Source: Lachnospiraceae bacterium
Lineage (GTDB): Bacteria; Bacillota; Clostridia; Lachnospirales; Lachnospiraceae
DNA: 64,000 nt
Assembly: GCA_017484135.1 (NCBI GenBank)
Contig: JAFUTQ010000059.1
Coordinates: 1 to 64,000 of the forward strand
Direction: 5' to 3'
Each line of letters begins with the position of its first letter. Positions within the stretch are counted from its first letter, which is position 1. Shown piece after piece: positions 7,778-17,477 of the stretch. A program made the position numbers and the translations under genes. A model generated the notes under the pieces. It ran no database searches, was not told where the DNA came from, and was given only the letters and a program-made list of their open reading frames with translations.

Positions 7778-10414
7778 CTATTCATCCTTTTCTTTGACGG
7801 CATCTGTCTTTAAGATAAATTTCACGCTTCCCTTCACATCATCCGATACAAGAGTAAAGGTGGTATAATCCTCTCCGGCTTTTGTAACCGCATCCAGACG
7901 GTCTACCAGAGATTTGATATCGCCATTATAGGTATCTGCCAGCTTTTGGATGGCTTTTTCATTAAACTCTGCCATTCCGCTCCGCAGCTCCTCTGAGCCG
8001 TCCAAAAGCTCTGCAGCTCCATTGTTTAATTTCTGGTTGTTTGCCACCAGTGTATTCGCGCCGCTGCTCAGCTTTGCAGCGCCCTCTGCCAGAGAGGATA
8101 CCCCTGCGGTAAGCTTCGGCGTGCTGCTTTTCATCGTGCCAAGGCCGCTGTCAAGCTGTGACAATCCATCCGCCAGACTGGTAAGTCCTTCCGCCAATCC
8201 GGTCTGATGGGTGCCGTCCGCCTTGTCATATCCCTGCAGTCCGTAATACAGGCTGTTGGTTCCCTGCGCAAGTCCCTGCTCTACCTTCGTACCGTTGGAA
8301 AGTGTCCCGCCGTTGATGGCAACATCAATATCGTTTGCTCCGCCCTGTAACTGCTGCAATGCGGATGCGTTCAGTCCGGCCTTTGCCAGGGAATCATTGA
8401 TCGTCGTCAAAGCGGTCGCCGCACCGCTCGTTCCATAGTAGGTGCATACCTTCATGATTGTTCCCGGATTGCTTTCATCCGTGGACGCAAGCTTCGCATA
8501 GGCTGTATCCCTTGCGTTTTTTGCAGCGTTAAATTGCGCGGTCAATGTTTCCAGCTGCGCCGCGTATCCCTCGGCTCCATCCAGACTGTCGGCGGATGAC
8601 CTGAGACTGTCAGCCATCGCCTGCTCAGCTCCCGCCACTTCAAGAAGTCCTGCCGCGCTTTCAGCATCAACCATCAGCAAGCCTTTCGCCGTAGACTCCG
8701 TCGTTGTCTTTTTCGTATCAATTGCCGCTGCTGCACTGCGGGCTCCCGTTCCCAATGCCTTCACATTAGCTGCCAGACCATCCTGCAGGGTATATTCACC
8801 GGTTGTCTCGTCAAAGCTCATATAATTCGGAAGGGAAAAGGCCGACGGATCAATCTCGGTAATTCTGAAAGCCGCTGCGCTGTCCGGAATCTTTGCATTC
8901 ATACTTGTAATGCTTCCGCCCACAGAGGCCAGTGAGGTCTGAATACTCGTCTGCATATCCAGAATGCCTCTGCCCAGATTCTGATAGGTTACCTGTGCCG
9001 TTACATAGGCGGTCAGATCCTGAGTAAGTGCCGCATTGGCTGCGTCATCCGACGCATACAGACTCTTTGCCTGTGTGCTGTAGGTCGATGCGCCGCCGCT
9101 AACCTGTGTCAGCAGACTGTTTAATCCGGTGCAGAGCTGCGACACCCCTGCATCCAGGCTCTTTGCTCCATTGGCTACACCGCTGTCCCCTGCGTAGGCA
9201 TCATTCAGCTGCTTGGCACCTGCTGTGGCAGTCTTTGCCCCTTCGCTCAACTGCTGTGCTCCGCTCAGAGCGCTTGCGGTTCCGTCCTTCAGATCATCCA
9301 CGCCCTTGACCAGTGTCGGAACCTGTTCATTTAAGCTGGTGGTTCCGTCAGCCAGTGTCTTTAGATTTTGTGCAATCGTAGATGCCCCGTCTGTATAGGT
9401 AACCAGACCATCCTTTAAGGTGCCGATTCCCTCTTTCAAATCGCCGCTGCCCTCTTCGAGCTGCGTCCCTGCGTCTGTCATCTCGTCAAGCATATCATCT
9501 ACAGAAGACAGATCCAGTGTACCATCCAGATTCATCGCGCTCAACAGTTCATTCGTAACCACGGTGATCGTCATATCCAGCGAAAAGTCCTCCACGTCCG
9601 CGGTTACCTCTACATATTCCGGAAACTCTACCTCCTCATCAAAGTCCTCTTTCTCAAGCTGCAAACTGTCTGCCAGACCCGGCATTGCAAGCCCGACCAC
9701 GATATTGTTTTTTCCCTCGGATATCACACGTCCGTTGTTGACCTCCACATTGGTAAAATTATCATTCAAGATCATTCCGGTCACAACCGTAAACGGAACG
9801 CTTACCTCATAGTTCTTTCCGTTTACGACCTCCTGTACCTTCTCGTGATTGGTATAATCAAAACGGATGGTCACCTTTCCGCTTTTTCCTGCCAGCTCAT
9901 CCGGCTCGATTTCTTTTCCGTCCAGATAATAGGTAACCTTTTCGGTAACCGGTGCCTGCTTTTCGGTCGTTCCCTGATAATAGATATCATTGCCGCCGGC
10001 CTGCCAGGTCACATTGTCACCGCTTTGGGTAAAGCTTTCCTCTCCCTTTACATTGGTAATATCCTTCAGGTCGGATTTATCGGAAAGCTCCTCTGCCCCT
10101 GTCGGATTTTTCAGCCAGTCGCTGACAATGGTCTGGCTGACTTCGCCCTTGGCATTGGCAATCAGATAAACCGTCTCATCCTTTCCGATTTCTACAGCTT
10201 CAGAGGAATGATTGATCATTTTAGAAATCGCGGACTCAATTTCCTCCTCTGTCTCTGTATCTTCTGCCTCCTCCACACTCTCTGCATTTTCTTTGGCGGC
10301 ATACGCCGAATACACGCCTACGCTTCCTCCGATCAATGCGATGGACAGCACCCCTGCGATGACCTTGATTGCGTATTTGTTTTTGAACTTATCTTTTAAC
10401 TCCAGATTCTTCAT
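7778..10414 (-). CDS. Heptad-repeat (XXXLXXG) secreted tape-measure-like protein
   Basis: An 878-residue protein with a membrane or signal segment near the N-terminus (about 13-38, ending YSAYAAKE), an acidic linker, a beta-rich domain, and a long region of repeats such as GSGDLKEGIGTLKDGL, GAKTATAGAKQL and GLSQLDSGL. Such Leu/Gly heptads occur in YhgE/Pip-type proteins and partners of MMPL exporters. ATG 10414 has AGGAGGG about 7 bases upstream; the longer frame overlaps the MMPL gene and lacks a site. It lies 16 bases behind the MMPL gene. I infer an extracytoplasmic periplasm-spanning or scaffold partner of the pump; the substrate is unknown. Confidence 0.8.
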   Translation of the reverse strand: MKNLELKDKFKNKYAIKVIAGVLSIALIGGSVGVYSAYAAKENAESVEEAEDTETEEEIESAISKMINHSSEAVEIGKDETVYLIANAKGEVSQTIVSDWLKNPTGAEELSDKSDLKDITNVKGEESFTQSGDNVTWQAGGNDIYYQGTTEKQAPVTEKVTYYLDGKEIEPDELAGKSGKVTIRFDYTNHEKVQEVVNGKNYEVSVPFTVVTGMILNDNFTNVEVNNGRVISEGKNNIVVGLAMPGLADSLQLEKEDFDEEVEFPEYVEVTADVEDFSLDMTITVVTNELLSAMNLDGTLDLSSVDDMLDEMTDAGTQLEEGSGDLKEGIGTLKDGLVTYTDGASTIAQNLKTLADGTTSLNEQVPTLVKGVDDLKDGTASALSGAQQLSEGAKTATAGAKQLNDAYAGDSGVANGAKSLDAGVSQLCTGLNSLLTQVSGGASTYSTQAKSLYASDDAANAALTQDLTAYVTAQVTYQNLGRGILDMQTSIQTSLASVGGSITSMNAKIPDSAAAFRITEIDPSAFSLPNYMSFDETTGEYTLQDGLAANVKALGTGARSAAAAIDTKKTTTESTAKGLLMVDAESAAGLLEVAGAEQAMADSLRSSADSLDGAEGYAAQLETLTAQFNAAKNARDTAYAKLASTDESNPGTIMKVCTYYGTSGAATALTTINDSLAKAGLNASALQQLQGGANDIDVAINGGTLSNGTKVEQGLAQGTNSLYYGLQGYDKADGTHQTGLAEGLTSLADGLSQLDSGLGTMKSSTPKLTAGVSSLAEGAAKLSSGANTLVANNQKLNNGAAELLDGSEELRSGMAEFNEKAIQKLADTYNGDIKSLVDRLDAVTKAGEDYTTFTLVSDDVKGSVKFILKTDAVKEKDE

Positions 10415-10430
10415 TGATATCCCTCCTGTT

Positions 10431-12512
10431 TTAATTCTTATTTTTGGGACGAAAGCCCACACTGCTTACACAAATCGCTTTGTCAAATACCATAAACATG
10501 GACGGCAATACAAAAATTACCACAAACATACTGATCACTGCACCTCTTGCCATCAAGGTACACAGGGAACTGATCATGTCTATATCAGAATACAGTCCCA
10601 CTCCAAAGGTTGCCGCAAAAAAGCTCAGCGCACTGACGATAATCGATTGAATCGAGCTGGACAGTGCTGCAATGATCGCCTCTTTTTTGCCCGCTCCCTG
10701 ACTGCGTTTCTTCTTGTATTTATTTGTCATCAGAATTGCATAATCCACTGTCGCGCCAAGCTGTATCGTTCCGATCACGATGGATGCGATAAATGGCAGT
10801 GTGGTGTGCGTGTATGCCGGAATTCCCATATTGATAAAGATCGCAAACTCAATGACGGATACCAATATTACCGGCAGTGATATGGATTTGAACACCAACG
10901 CGATAATCAAAAAGATCACGCCGATGGATACCGCACTGACCACCTTGAAATCACGGTCCGTGATCTTAATCATATCCTTCGTGCAGGGAGCCTCTCCGAT
11001 GAGCATCCCATTCACATCGTATTTCTTGATGATCTGCTCCAGTTCGTCACACTGAACATTTACCTCGTCTGTGGCCACCGCATACTCTGTCGTAATCAGA
11101 ATCAACTGGTAGTCCTCCGACATCAGCGTATCCTTGATTTCCTCCGGCAGAAAGTCCTTCGGAATCCCCGGTCCTACCACGGAGTCCATTCCCAATGCTG
11201 CCTTTACGCCGTCTACCTCACTGCATTCCGCAAGCAGCGCGGAGGCATCCTTCGAGGACAGATGGCTGTCAACCAGCGCCATATGAGTCGCTCCCATGCT
11301 GAAATCCTCATCCAGCACTGCGTTCGCTTTAATCCCCGGCAGATCCTCCGGCAGCGTTCCCGCCAGATCATAATACACGTCTGTATGGGTGTAACCGTAA
11401 ATTGCCGGCACAAGGATGATCACAAACGCAATCAGGAAAATATAAAAATGATTGACCACCCAGTTTGCGATGATTCCCAAATCCGGAAGAATCGCGCGAT
11501 GTCTGGTCTTTTCAATCGCCCTGTCAAAGATCAGGATCATCGACGGCAGCACCGTCACACAGCAGATCACTCCGAAAATGACACCCTTTGCCATCACGAT
11601 CCCCAGATCCAGTCCTAAGGTAAAGGTCATGAAGCAAAGTGCAATAAATCCTGCAACCGTGGTAATCGAGCTTCCGATTACGGATGTAACGGTATTGGAG
11701 ATCGCATGTGCCATCGCCCGTTTCTTGTCATCCGGGAAGCGCTCCTTGTTCTCCTCATAGCTGTGCCACAGGAAGATGGAGTAATCCATGGTCACACCCA
11801 GCTGCAGCACTGCGGCCAGAGCCTGTGTCACATAAGAGATCTCGCCCATGAATATATTCGTGCCGAGATTATAGATGATCGCCATTCCGATACTGAGCAG
11901 GAAAAAGATCGGTGCCAGCACCGAATCCATAGTCAGCATCAGAACCAGAATACAAAGCCCCACGGCGATCAGCACATAGATGGGCACTTCCTTGTCTGAC
12001 AAATTTTTGGTGTCTGTGACTACCGCGGACATACCGCTGACAAAGCACTGCTCTGCCGTCACGCTCCGAAGCTCCTCAATGGCATCCATCGTCTCATCTG
12101 CCGACATGGAAGTGTCAAAGAGGACTGCCAACATCGTGGCATCTTTCTCATCATTGATAAAAACGTCATACAATTCGTCCGGCAGAAGCTCCATCGGAAT
12201 GGACAAATCCGCAAAGGAATCATACCAGATCACGGTCTTTACATGATCGACCTGCTCCATTTTCTCTTTCAGCGTGGCCACATCCTTGTTGTCCATGCCT
12301 TCCACAACGCACATGGAAAAAGCTCCGGTTCCAAACTCATCCAAAAGGATTTCCTGCCCCTTCATGGTGTCGATATCATCCGGCAAATACGTCAGGATAT
12401 CATAATTGACTCTTGTATGAAAATATCCCAAAGCGGCCGGAATCAACAACAGCAGAGCAGCAATAAAGATCACAAACCGAGACTTTACCACTCCTTTTCC
12501 AAATTTAATCAT
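10431..12512 (-). CDS. MMPL/RND-family exporter
   Basis: A 693-residue transporter with the classic duplicated RND fold: one membrane segment, an extracellular domain (about 30-165), a cluster of five membrane helices, then a repeat of the same arrangement (second external domain about 365-515, last helices 520-690). Motifs such as GVTMDYSIFLWHSYEENKERFPDD and GATVDYAILMTNKYKKKR mark the two MMPL domains and hold the proton-relay Asp positions. Family members export lipids, peptides or drugs. It heads a three-gene operon with the heptad-repeat and MntP-like genes; a TetR gene lies upstream on the same strand. The promoter region has a 17-bp palindrome. Confidence 0.9.
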   Translation of the reverse strand: MIKFGKGVVKSRFVIFIAALLLLIPAALGYFHTRVNYDILTYLPDDIDTMKGQEILLDEFGTGAFSMCVVEGMDNKDVATLKEKMEQVDHVKTVIWYDSFADLSIPMELLPDELYDVFINDEKDATMLAVLFDTSMSADETMDAIEELRSVTAEQCFVSGMSAVVTDTKNLSDKEVPIYVLIAVGLCILVLMLTMDSVLAPIFFLLSIGMAIIYNLGTNIFMGEISYVTQALAAVLQLGVTMDYSIFLWHSYEENKERFPDDKKRAMAHAISNTVTSVIGSSITTVAGFIALCFMTFTLGLDLGIVMAKGVIFGVICCVTVLPSMILIFDRAIEKTRHRAILPDLGIIANWVVNHFYIFLIAFVIILVPAIYGYTHTDVYYDLAGTLPEDLPGIKANAVLDEDFSMGATHMALVDSHLSSKDASALLAECSEVDGVKAALGMDSVVGPGIPKDFLPEEIKDTLMSEDYQLILITTEYAVATDEVNVQCDELEQIIKKYDVNGMLIGEAPCTKDMIKITDRDFKVVSAVSIGVIFLIIALVFKSISLPVILVSVIEFAIFINMGIPAYTHTTLPFIASIVIGTIQLGATVDYAILMTNKYKKKRSQGAGKKEAIIAALSSSIQSIIVSALSFFAATFGVGLYSDIDMISSLCTLMARGAVISMFVVIFVLPSMFMVFDKAICVSSVGFRPKNKN

Positions 12513-12548
12513 ATTTCACACTCGCTTTCTTTCTTTTTTCCGTGCCTT

Positions 12549-12595
12549 AGTATAAACAAAAAGATTGAATTTTTTAATATTCAATCTTTTTGTTT
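12549..12595 (-). promoter_or_regulatory. Promoter and 17-bp palindromic operator for the MMPL operon
   Basis: AAACAAAAAGATTGAAT (12554-12570) and its exact reverse complement (12579-12595) flank an 8-base centre. On the minus strand a TATACT -10 (12549-12554) touches one arm, and a TTAAAA -35-like hexamer at a 17-base spacing falls in the centre, so the palindrome covers the promoter. A bound repressor would block it; the nearby TetR protein is the natural candidate. The same hairpin could instead be the regulator gene's terminator, since T runs occur on both sides. Confidence 0.5.
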
Positions 12596-12681
12596 TGTCT
12601 AAATAAAATATACATTTTCGATATTTTGTATATTTGAGCAAACAGATATAGCGGTTTGTAATCGTGATTTCATGCTGGCTC

Positions 12682-12812
12682 GAATCAAAAGGTTCACATC
12701 GTGTAACGATGTGAACTCTTTGCGCAGAAACACCCAAAGGAAAGCTAGCTTTCCTTTGGGCGTTCCTGTGCAAAAAAGTCAATGCCGACTACGTCGGCAT
12801 GACCTTTGATTC
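12682..12812. repeat. Nested foldback element, family R2 copy B
   Basis: The outer arms GAATCAAAAGGT and ACCTTTGATTC enclose three stems: TTCACATCG/CGATGTGAA, a long central stem built on CCCAAAGGAAAG/CTTTCCTTTGGG, and ATGCCGAC/GTCGGCAT. The stem order is inverted relative to copies A, C and E, as if inserted in the opposite orientation. It lies between the TetR gene and the MMPL promoter. Confidence 0.85.
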
Positions 12813-12830
12813 CTTATGTATCCAACTCAT

Positions 12831-13391
12831 TTACTTCCTCAACACATCCGAAAGCGACATATGCAGCATATCATCATACACCTCTGCCATCGTCTCCGGA
12901 GCGAGCTCCATTCCGGACTGGATCCATTTGATCATCACAAAGCTGGCAGACTGTGCATAGTATTCCGCCAACAGCTCATTGCTTACCCATGCGGGCAGCT
13001 TTTCAATATGTCCCCTCTTCTCCAGTACCTCCTGCACCACCGTTGTAATGCTGGATTTCACGATGCTCTCAAAGGAATTCTGTCCCTCCAGATGGCTGGC
13101 CTTCATATAGAAAGCCTTCTCATTTATCATGCTGGTAAACAACAGAACCATCGCCTGCTGGAACATGCCGTTTTCCAGGAGGATCTGCATCGGATCGATC
13201 AGCTGTGTCCGGATGATCCACTCCAGCAGCTCATATTTGTCCTGAAAATGATTGTAAAATGTGGGACGTATCACACCCGCTTTGTCGGTAATCTCTTTGA
13301 TTGTGATCTTTTCGATTGGCTGCTGCTGCACCAATTCCTTAAAGCTTTCCGCAAGCAGTATATCCACTGACGCTTTGCCCTGACCTGTCAT
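12831..13391 (-). CDS. TetR/AcrR-family transcriptional regulator
   Basis: A 186-residue regulator. Its N-terminal DNA-binding domain contains the TetR helix-turn-helix ITIKEITDKAGVIRPTFYNHFQDKYELLEWI (about residues 26-56). The C-terminal all-helical part resembles the TetR_C_8 (DhaS-like) ligand and dimer domain. AAAGG precedes the ATG. It is transcribed toward the MMPL operon, with a foldback element and the palindromic promoter region between. By family and position it is inferred to repress the exporter operon; the inducer is unknown. Confidence 0.88.
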   Translation of the reverse strand: MTGQGKASVDILLAESFKELVQQQPIEKITIKEITDKAGVIRPTFYNHFQDKYELLEWIIRTQLIDPMQILLENGMFQQAMVLLFTSMINEKAFYMKASHLEGQNSFESIVKSSITTVVQEVLEKRGHIEKLPAWVSNELLAEYYAQSASFVMIKWIQSGMELAPETMAEVYDDMLHMSLSDVLRK

Positions 13392-13483
13392 AGTACACGA
13401 CCTTTCTACGCCCTCACATTATAACAAACCGCGGAAATCAGAACAAGACAAAATTTATGTAAAAAAAATTGTGTTCATGAGAC

Positions 13484-13707
13484 GCTGGCAGCACGATGCG
13501 GTACTCTTCGGGGCACGCTTTCGCTACACGAAAAACGCAACGGTACTAGGCTTGCATAGGAGGAAGCCCAATGAGCGGAAGCTCATTTTAGGATGGCTTC
13601 CGACGACTTGGCAGGTGACGCGTAGCGGCGCGTGCCGTTTCCGAATACGCAAGCCAAGAACCGGCGTTTTTTAAGTGCCCCTAAGAGTACCACATCGTGC
13701 TGCCAGC
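13484..13707. repeat. Large structured foldback element, family R3 copy 1
   Basis: Terminal arms of 33 bp (13484-13516 and 13675-13707) are complementary with two mismatches. Inside are GGAAGCC/GGCTTCC around ATGAGC/GCTCAT (about 13562-13602); a pairing of GGCACGC..CGCTAC with GTAGCG..GCGTGCC; and a long pairing of 13531-13558 with 13643-13672. The last two pairings cross, so they imply a pseudoknot or alternative folds. A second copy lies at 40297-40519. There is no ORF with a ribosome site. It could be a structured RNA or a MITE-like mobile element. Confidence 0.75.
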
Positions 13708-13731
13708 TGTTTCTTGACCAATCACAAAGTG

Positions 13732-14301
13732 CTACCGTATTCCGGCCTTAGTCAACGCCTTTCGAATCTGGGGACCGATCAGCATCGCGAGGATCATCTT
13801 TCCCAGATCTCCCGGGATAAACGGCAGGACGCCTGCTGCCAGAGCCGCCTTTGCCGTCATGTGGGCCTCATACGCCAGCCATGCCGTCCCGAATGCATAG
13901 CACACTGCGGTTCCAAGAATCATGCCCAGCATACACAAAAACATATTCTGAGAAAATTTATCAATCATGATTCCGGCAATCACAGTCATAAAGATAAATC
14001 CGATCAGATAACCGCCGGTGGGTCCTAACAGTTTTGCCGGGCCGGCCGTCCCACCGGAAAACACCGGCAGTCCCACCAGTCCGATCAGCAGATAAATGAT
14101 ATAACTGACCGTCTCCCTCTTCCAGCCTAAAACGTAAAGTCCAAAATAAATGACCAGATTGGTAAGGGAGATCGGCACCGGACTGATCGGTATCGTGATC
14201 GCCAGCGGAGCCAGCACACAGGTAAGCGCTGTGAGCACTGCGATTGCCGCCATGGTCTGAATTGTCAGGAATTTCTCGTTGCTCTTTGTTGCTTCTTTCA
14301 T
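13732..14301 (-). CDS. bioY: BioY biotin transporter (ECF S component)
   Basis: A 189-residue, six-helix BioY protein that binds biotin in the membrane and works alone or with an EcfA/T energy module for uptake. Family features include the SPVPISLTNLVIYFGLYVLG segment, SGGTAGPAKLLGPTGGYLIGF and the C-terminal PFIPGDLGKMILAMLIGPQIR. No ECF ATPase genes are nearby, so a shared module elsewhere is assumed. ATG 14301 was chosen; a TTG at 14307 is closer to GAGGAG and is possible. It has its own consensus promoter overlapped by a BirA-type operator, pointing to biotin repression. Confidence 0.95.
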   Translation of the reverse strand: MKEATKSNEKFLTIQTMAAIAVLTALTCVLAPLAITIPISPVPISLTNLVIYFGLYVLGWKRETVSYIIYLLIGLVGLPVFSGGTAGPAKLLGPTGGYLIGFIFMTVIAGIMIDKFSQNMFLCMLGMILGTAVCYAFGTAWLAYEAHMTAKAALAAGVLPFIPGDLGKMILAMLIGPQIRKALTKAGIR

Positions 14302-14375
14302 GATCAATATAACTCCTCGCTGCCTATATTTGACAATGACGCTTTGTCTTTGTCACCTTGTCTTCTACTGGAGCT

Positions 14376-14429
14376 ATTATATAATCATACTTTTTAATTG
14401 TCAACCATTTAATTATTTTTAGTTGACAT
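14376..14429 (-). promoter_or_regulatory. bioY promoter with BirA-type operator
   Basis: On the minus strand TTGACA (14399-14404), exactly 17 bases, then TATAAT (14376-14381) form a perfect sigma-A promoter. TTGTCAACC (14398-14406) and AGTTGACAT (14421-14429) are separated by 14 bases, matching the biotin-repressor pattern TTGT-AACC-N14/15-GGTT-ACAA at most positions. One half-site contains the -35 hexamer. The outer half-site abuts the trpD stop codon, leaving no room for a terminator between the trp operon and bioY. Confidence 0.82.
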
Positions 14430-15437
14430 TTAGTTTGACGCTTTTACCAGCGCCTCCACCGTCGCATAGGCTTTTCCACTGTCAATGGTTTCCGCTGCAA
14501 GCTTGATTCCATCCTCAATGCTTTCTGTCAAACCACCGACATAGAGCGCTGCTCCTGCATTCAACAGCACGATGTCCCGCTTTGCCCCCTTTTCCTCTCC
14601 CTTTAAGATGCGCTTCGTGATCTCGGCATTTTCTGCGCCGTCTCCGCCTTTCAGGTCTTCAAGTGTGGCGCGCTGGAATCCAAACTGCTCGGGTGTGATC
14701 TGGAAGGTGGTCACCTTTCCGTCCTTGATTTCTGATACGACGGTGGCATTCGTAAGGGTGATCTCATCCATATTGTCCAGCCCGCTGACCACAAAGGCAC
14801 GCTCCACGCCAAGGGATGCCATTACCTTTGCAATATTCTCTGTCAACAGCGGATCATAGACACCCACCAGCATATATTTTGCACGGGACGGATTGGAAAG
14901 GGGGCCTAAGATATTAAATACCGTGCGGATTCCCAGCTCCTTTCTCGCCTGCCCTACATATTTCATGGATTTATTAAAGAGCTGTGCAAACATGAAGCCG
15001 ATTCCGACCTCCTCCACACATTTCTGAACCTGCTCCGGCTCTGCCTGAATATTCACGCCTAGAGACTCCAACACATCTCCGGCTCCGCTCTTGGATGAGA
15101 TGGAGCGGTTTCCGTGCTTTGCCACCGGAAGGCCTGCTGCCGCCACGACAAAAGAAGCAGTCGTCGAAATATTGAAGGAATAGGTGCAATCTCCACCGGT
15201 CCCCACAAAATCGATGTACCTCTCCACCTGCGGTGCGATCGTATCCGCTTTGTCCCGAAGAATTGCCGCAAATCCGGTCAGCTCCTCCACTGTCTCCCCC
15301 TTCATGCGAAGCGCGGTAAGAAACGAACCGATCTGTGCCTGTGTCGCCTCGCCACCCAGCATAATACTCATGGCACGCTCTGCTTCTTCTCTGGATAAAT
15401 CTTTTCCTGCCACTACCTGTTCAATCGCCTTTTTCAT
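14430..15437 (-). CDS. trpD: Anthranilate phosphoribosyltransferase
   Basis: A 335-residue enzyme that joins anthranilate to PRPP, the second step of tryptophan synthesis. The PRPP-binding GTGGDCTYSFNISTT, the KHGNRSISSKSGAGDVLESLG segment and the anthranilate-site region ARKELGIRTVFNILGPLSNPS are all present. It is the last gene of the operon, 47 bases after trpA, whereas Firmicute trp operons usually place trpD right after trpG. The stop codon abuts the bioY operator. Confidence 0.97.
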   Translation of the reverse strand: MKKAIEQVVAGKDLSREEAERAMSIMLGGEATQAQIGSFLTALRMKGETVEELTGFAAILRDKADTIAPQVERYIDFVGTGGDCTYSFNISTTASFVVAAAGLPVAKHGNRSISSKSGAGDVLESLGVNIQAEPEQVQKCVEEVGIGFMFAQLFNKSMKYVGQARKELGIRTVFNILGPLSNPSRAKYMLVGVYDPLLTENIAKVMASLGVERAFVVSGLDNMDEITLTNATVVSEIKDGKVTTFQITPEQFGFQRATLEDLKGGDGAENAEITKRILKGEEKGAKRDIVLLNAGAALYVGGLTESIEDGIKLAAETIDSGKAYATVEALVKASN

Positions 15438-15484
15438 CTTTGAAATCCTCTCTTTCCTTAAACTGTTTTTGAAAAGGGCTGACT

Positions 15485-16279
15485 TTATTGATTCAGCTCC
15501 CTTTTGAATGTCTCACAATAATCTCTCACCGCATCCAGATCATAATTATGCTCTTCCATCAGCCGGATAAAGTGGGATCCTACAATCGCGCCGTCAATGG
15601 TATGCTTCATGGGTTCTAAATCAGCCGCTGTGCAGATTCCAAAGCCCATCATAACCGGAATCTTTGACGCTTCCTTGACACTTTCCAGATATTCCACGAT
15701 GGTTCTGTGAAAGCTCGATGCCTGCCCCGTCACGCCCATAGAGGATACGCAATAGATAAAACCTCTGGCATCCTTTACAATTTCCGGGATGCGCTCCTTG
15801 GATACCGGGGACACCAGCTGAATCAGAATCGGAGCCTGCTCCTGTGTGTCTAAATATTTCCGAATCTCGTCCTGCTCCTCCTTTGGCAGATCCGGAATGA
15901 TCAGTCCGTCTACGCCCGCTGTGATACAGGCATTCACAAATTTTTCCACCCCGTAATGCAGCACAGTATTGTAGTACATCATAAATACGATCGGAATATT
16001 GACTCCCTCACTTCGAAGCTCTCCCATCATATCCAGCACGCCCTGCAGGGTCACGCCCTGACAAATTGCCCGATAAGAAGCGTTCTGGATAACCGGTCCA
16101 TCCGCCACGGGATCGGAAAACGGAACTCCCAGCTCTATGATATCTGTTCCGGCGCTTTCCTGCGTCCGGATGATGGCCTTTGTCTGCTCAAAGTCCGGCA
16201 GTCCCGCAGTCATGTAGGTAATAAATGCTTTTTTCTGCTCACTCTTAAGCTTCTGTAATCTCTCTTCTATTCTATTCAT
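15485..16279 (-). CDS. trpA: Tryptophan synthase alpha subunit
   Basis: A 264-residue TIM-barrel protein that cleaves indole-3-glycerol phosphate to indole and glyceraldehyde-3-phosphate. The catalytic Glu lies in DIIELGVPFSDPVADGPVIQ and the Asp in AGVDGLIIPDLPKEE; the phosphate-binding GFGI and GAIVGSHFI segments follow. It starts 10 bases after trpB, the standard arrangement for the alpha2beta2 complex that channels indole. Confidence 0.97.
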   Translation of the reverse strand: MNRIEERLQKLKSEQKKAFITYMTAGLPDFEQTKAIIRTQESAGTDIIELGVPFSDPVADGPVIQNASYRAICQGVTLQGVLDMMGELRSEGVNIPIVFMMYYNTVLHYGVEKFVNACITAGVDGLIIPDLPKEEQDEIRKYLDTQEQAPILIQLVSPVSKERIPEIVKDARGFIYCVSSMGVTGQASSFHRTIVEYLESVKEASKIPVMMGFGICTAADLEPMKHTIDGAIVGSHFIRLMEEHNYDLDAVRDYCETFKRELNQ

Positions 16280-16289
16280 TCTGTACCTC

Positions 16290-17477
16290 CTAATTCAGAT
16301 ATCCTTTGCCTGCCAGATAATCCGAGATGGTGTTCACATCCTTGTCCCCGCGCCCGGACAGGCAGAGGATCATCGACTGCTCCATATTCATCTTTTTTGC
16401 CTGCTTTTTGGCATAGGCCAATGCATGGGCGCTTTCAATCGCCGGGATAATTCCCTCCAGCTTACAAAGCTCCATGAGTGCATCCATCGCCTCATCATCC
16501 TCGATCGCCACATATTCCACCCTGCCGCTGTCCTTTAAATAGGCATGCTCCGGCCCCACGCCCGGATAATCCAGCCCTGCGGAGATGGAATGTGCCAGCT
16601 GCACATTTCCTGCCTCATCCTGCAGCAGATAAGAACGCATCCCATGCAGAACGCCCGGCTGTCCCAATGCCATGGCAGAGGCATGCTCTCCGGTCTCGAT
16701 ACCCTTGCCTGCTGCCTCCACACCGATCAGCTTTACTTCCTTGTCTTCAATAAAATCCGCAAACATCCCGATGGAGTTTGAGCCGCCCCCGACACAGGCC
16801 ATCACCACATCCGGAAGTTTCCCCTCCGTCTCTAAAATCTGCCGCTTTGCCTCCTTGCTGATGACGCTCTGAAAATATTTGACCATCTTCGGGTATGGGT
16901 AAGGTCCCACTGCGGAGCCTATAATATAGAAGGTATCCTCCGCAGTCTTTGCCCAGGTACGGATGGCTTCGTTTGTGGCATCCTTTAAGGTGTTGCTGCC
17001 GGAGGTAACGCTCTCCACCTTTGCACCCAGCATCTCCATACGCATCACATTGAGTGCCTGTCGCTTAATATCCTCCGCGCCCATATATACCGTACATTCC
17101 ATGTTAAACAGCGCTGCTCCCGTAGCAGTCGCCACGCCATGCTGTCCTGCTCCTGTCTCGGCAATGACCTTCGTCTTTCCCATGCGCTTTGCCAGAAGAA
17201 TCTGCCCGATCACGTTGTTAATCTTGTGGGCACCGGTGTGATTTAAGTCCTCTCTCTTTAAATAAATTCTGGTTCCGTATGCCTCACTCAGACGCTTTGC
17301 ATAGTAGAGCGGCGTCTCCCTGCCCACATATTGTTTCAGATAATAGTCCACCTCGTGCAAAAATTCCGGATCCTTTGTATATTTTTCAAAGGCCTCATCC
17401 ACCTCCTGCAGGGTGTTCATCAACGACTCTGCCACATACTGACCACCGAATGCTCCATAATATGCTTTGTTATTCAT
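16290..17477 (-). CDS. trpB: Tryptophan synthase beta subunit
   Basis: A 395-residue PLP enzyme that condenses indole with serine. The PLP lysine is in [15 protein letters not shown], the GAGQHG loop binds substrate, and GGGSNSIG binds the PLP phosphate. It is of the TrpB1 type, which pairs with TrpA. The ATG overlaps the end of trpF by 8 bases, with AAGGTGAG as its site inside trpF. Confidence 0.98.
   Translation of the reverse strand: MNNKAYYGAFGGQYVAESLMNTLQEVDEAFEKYTKDPEFLHEVDYYLKQYVGRETPLYYAKRLSEAYGTRIYLKREDLNHTGAHKINNVIGQILLAKRMGKTKVIAETGAGQHGVATATGAALFNMECTVYMGAEDIKRQALNVMRMEMLGAKVESVTSGSNTLKDATNEAIRTWAKTAEDTFYIIGSAVGPYPYPKMVKYFQSVISKEAKRQILETEGKLPDVVMACVGGGSNSIGMFADFIEDKEVKLIGVEAAGKGIETGEHASAMALGQPGVLHGMRSYLLQDEAGNVQLAHSISAGLDYPGVGPEHAYLKDSGRVEYVAIEDDEAMDALMELCKLEGIIPAIESAHALAYAKKQAKKMNMEQSMILCLSGRGDKDVNTISDYLAGKGYLN

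Noticed and set aside
13484..13707. Protein-coding ORF of 67 residues at 13471-13674
   Set aside because: It has no ribosome site, lies inside the foldback element, and its frame is not kept in the second copy.
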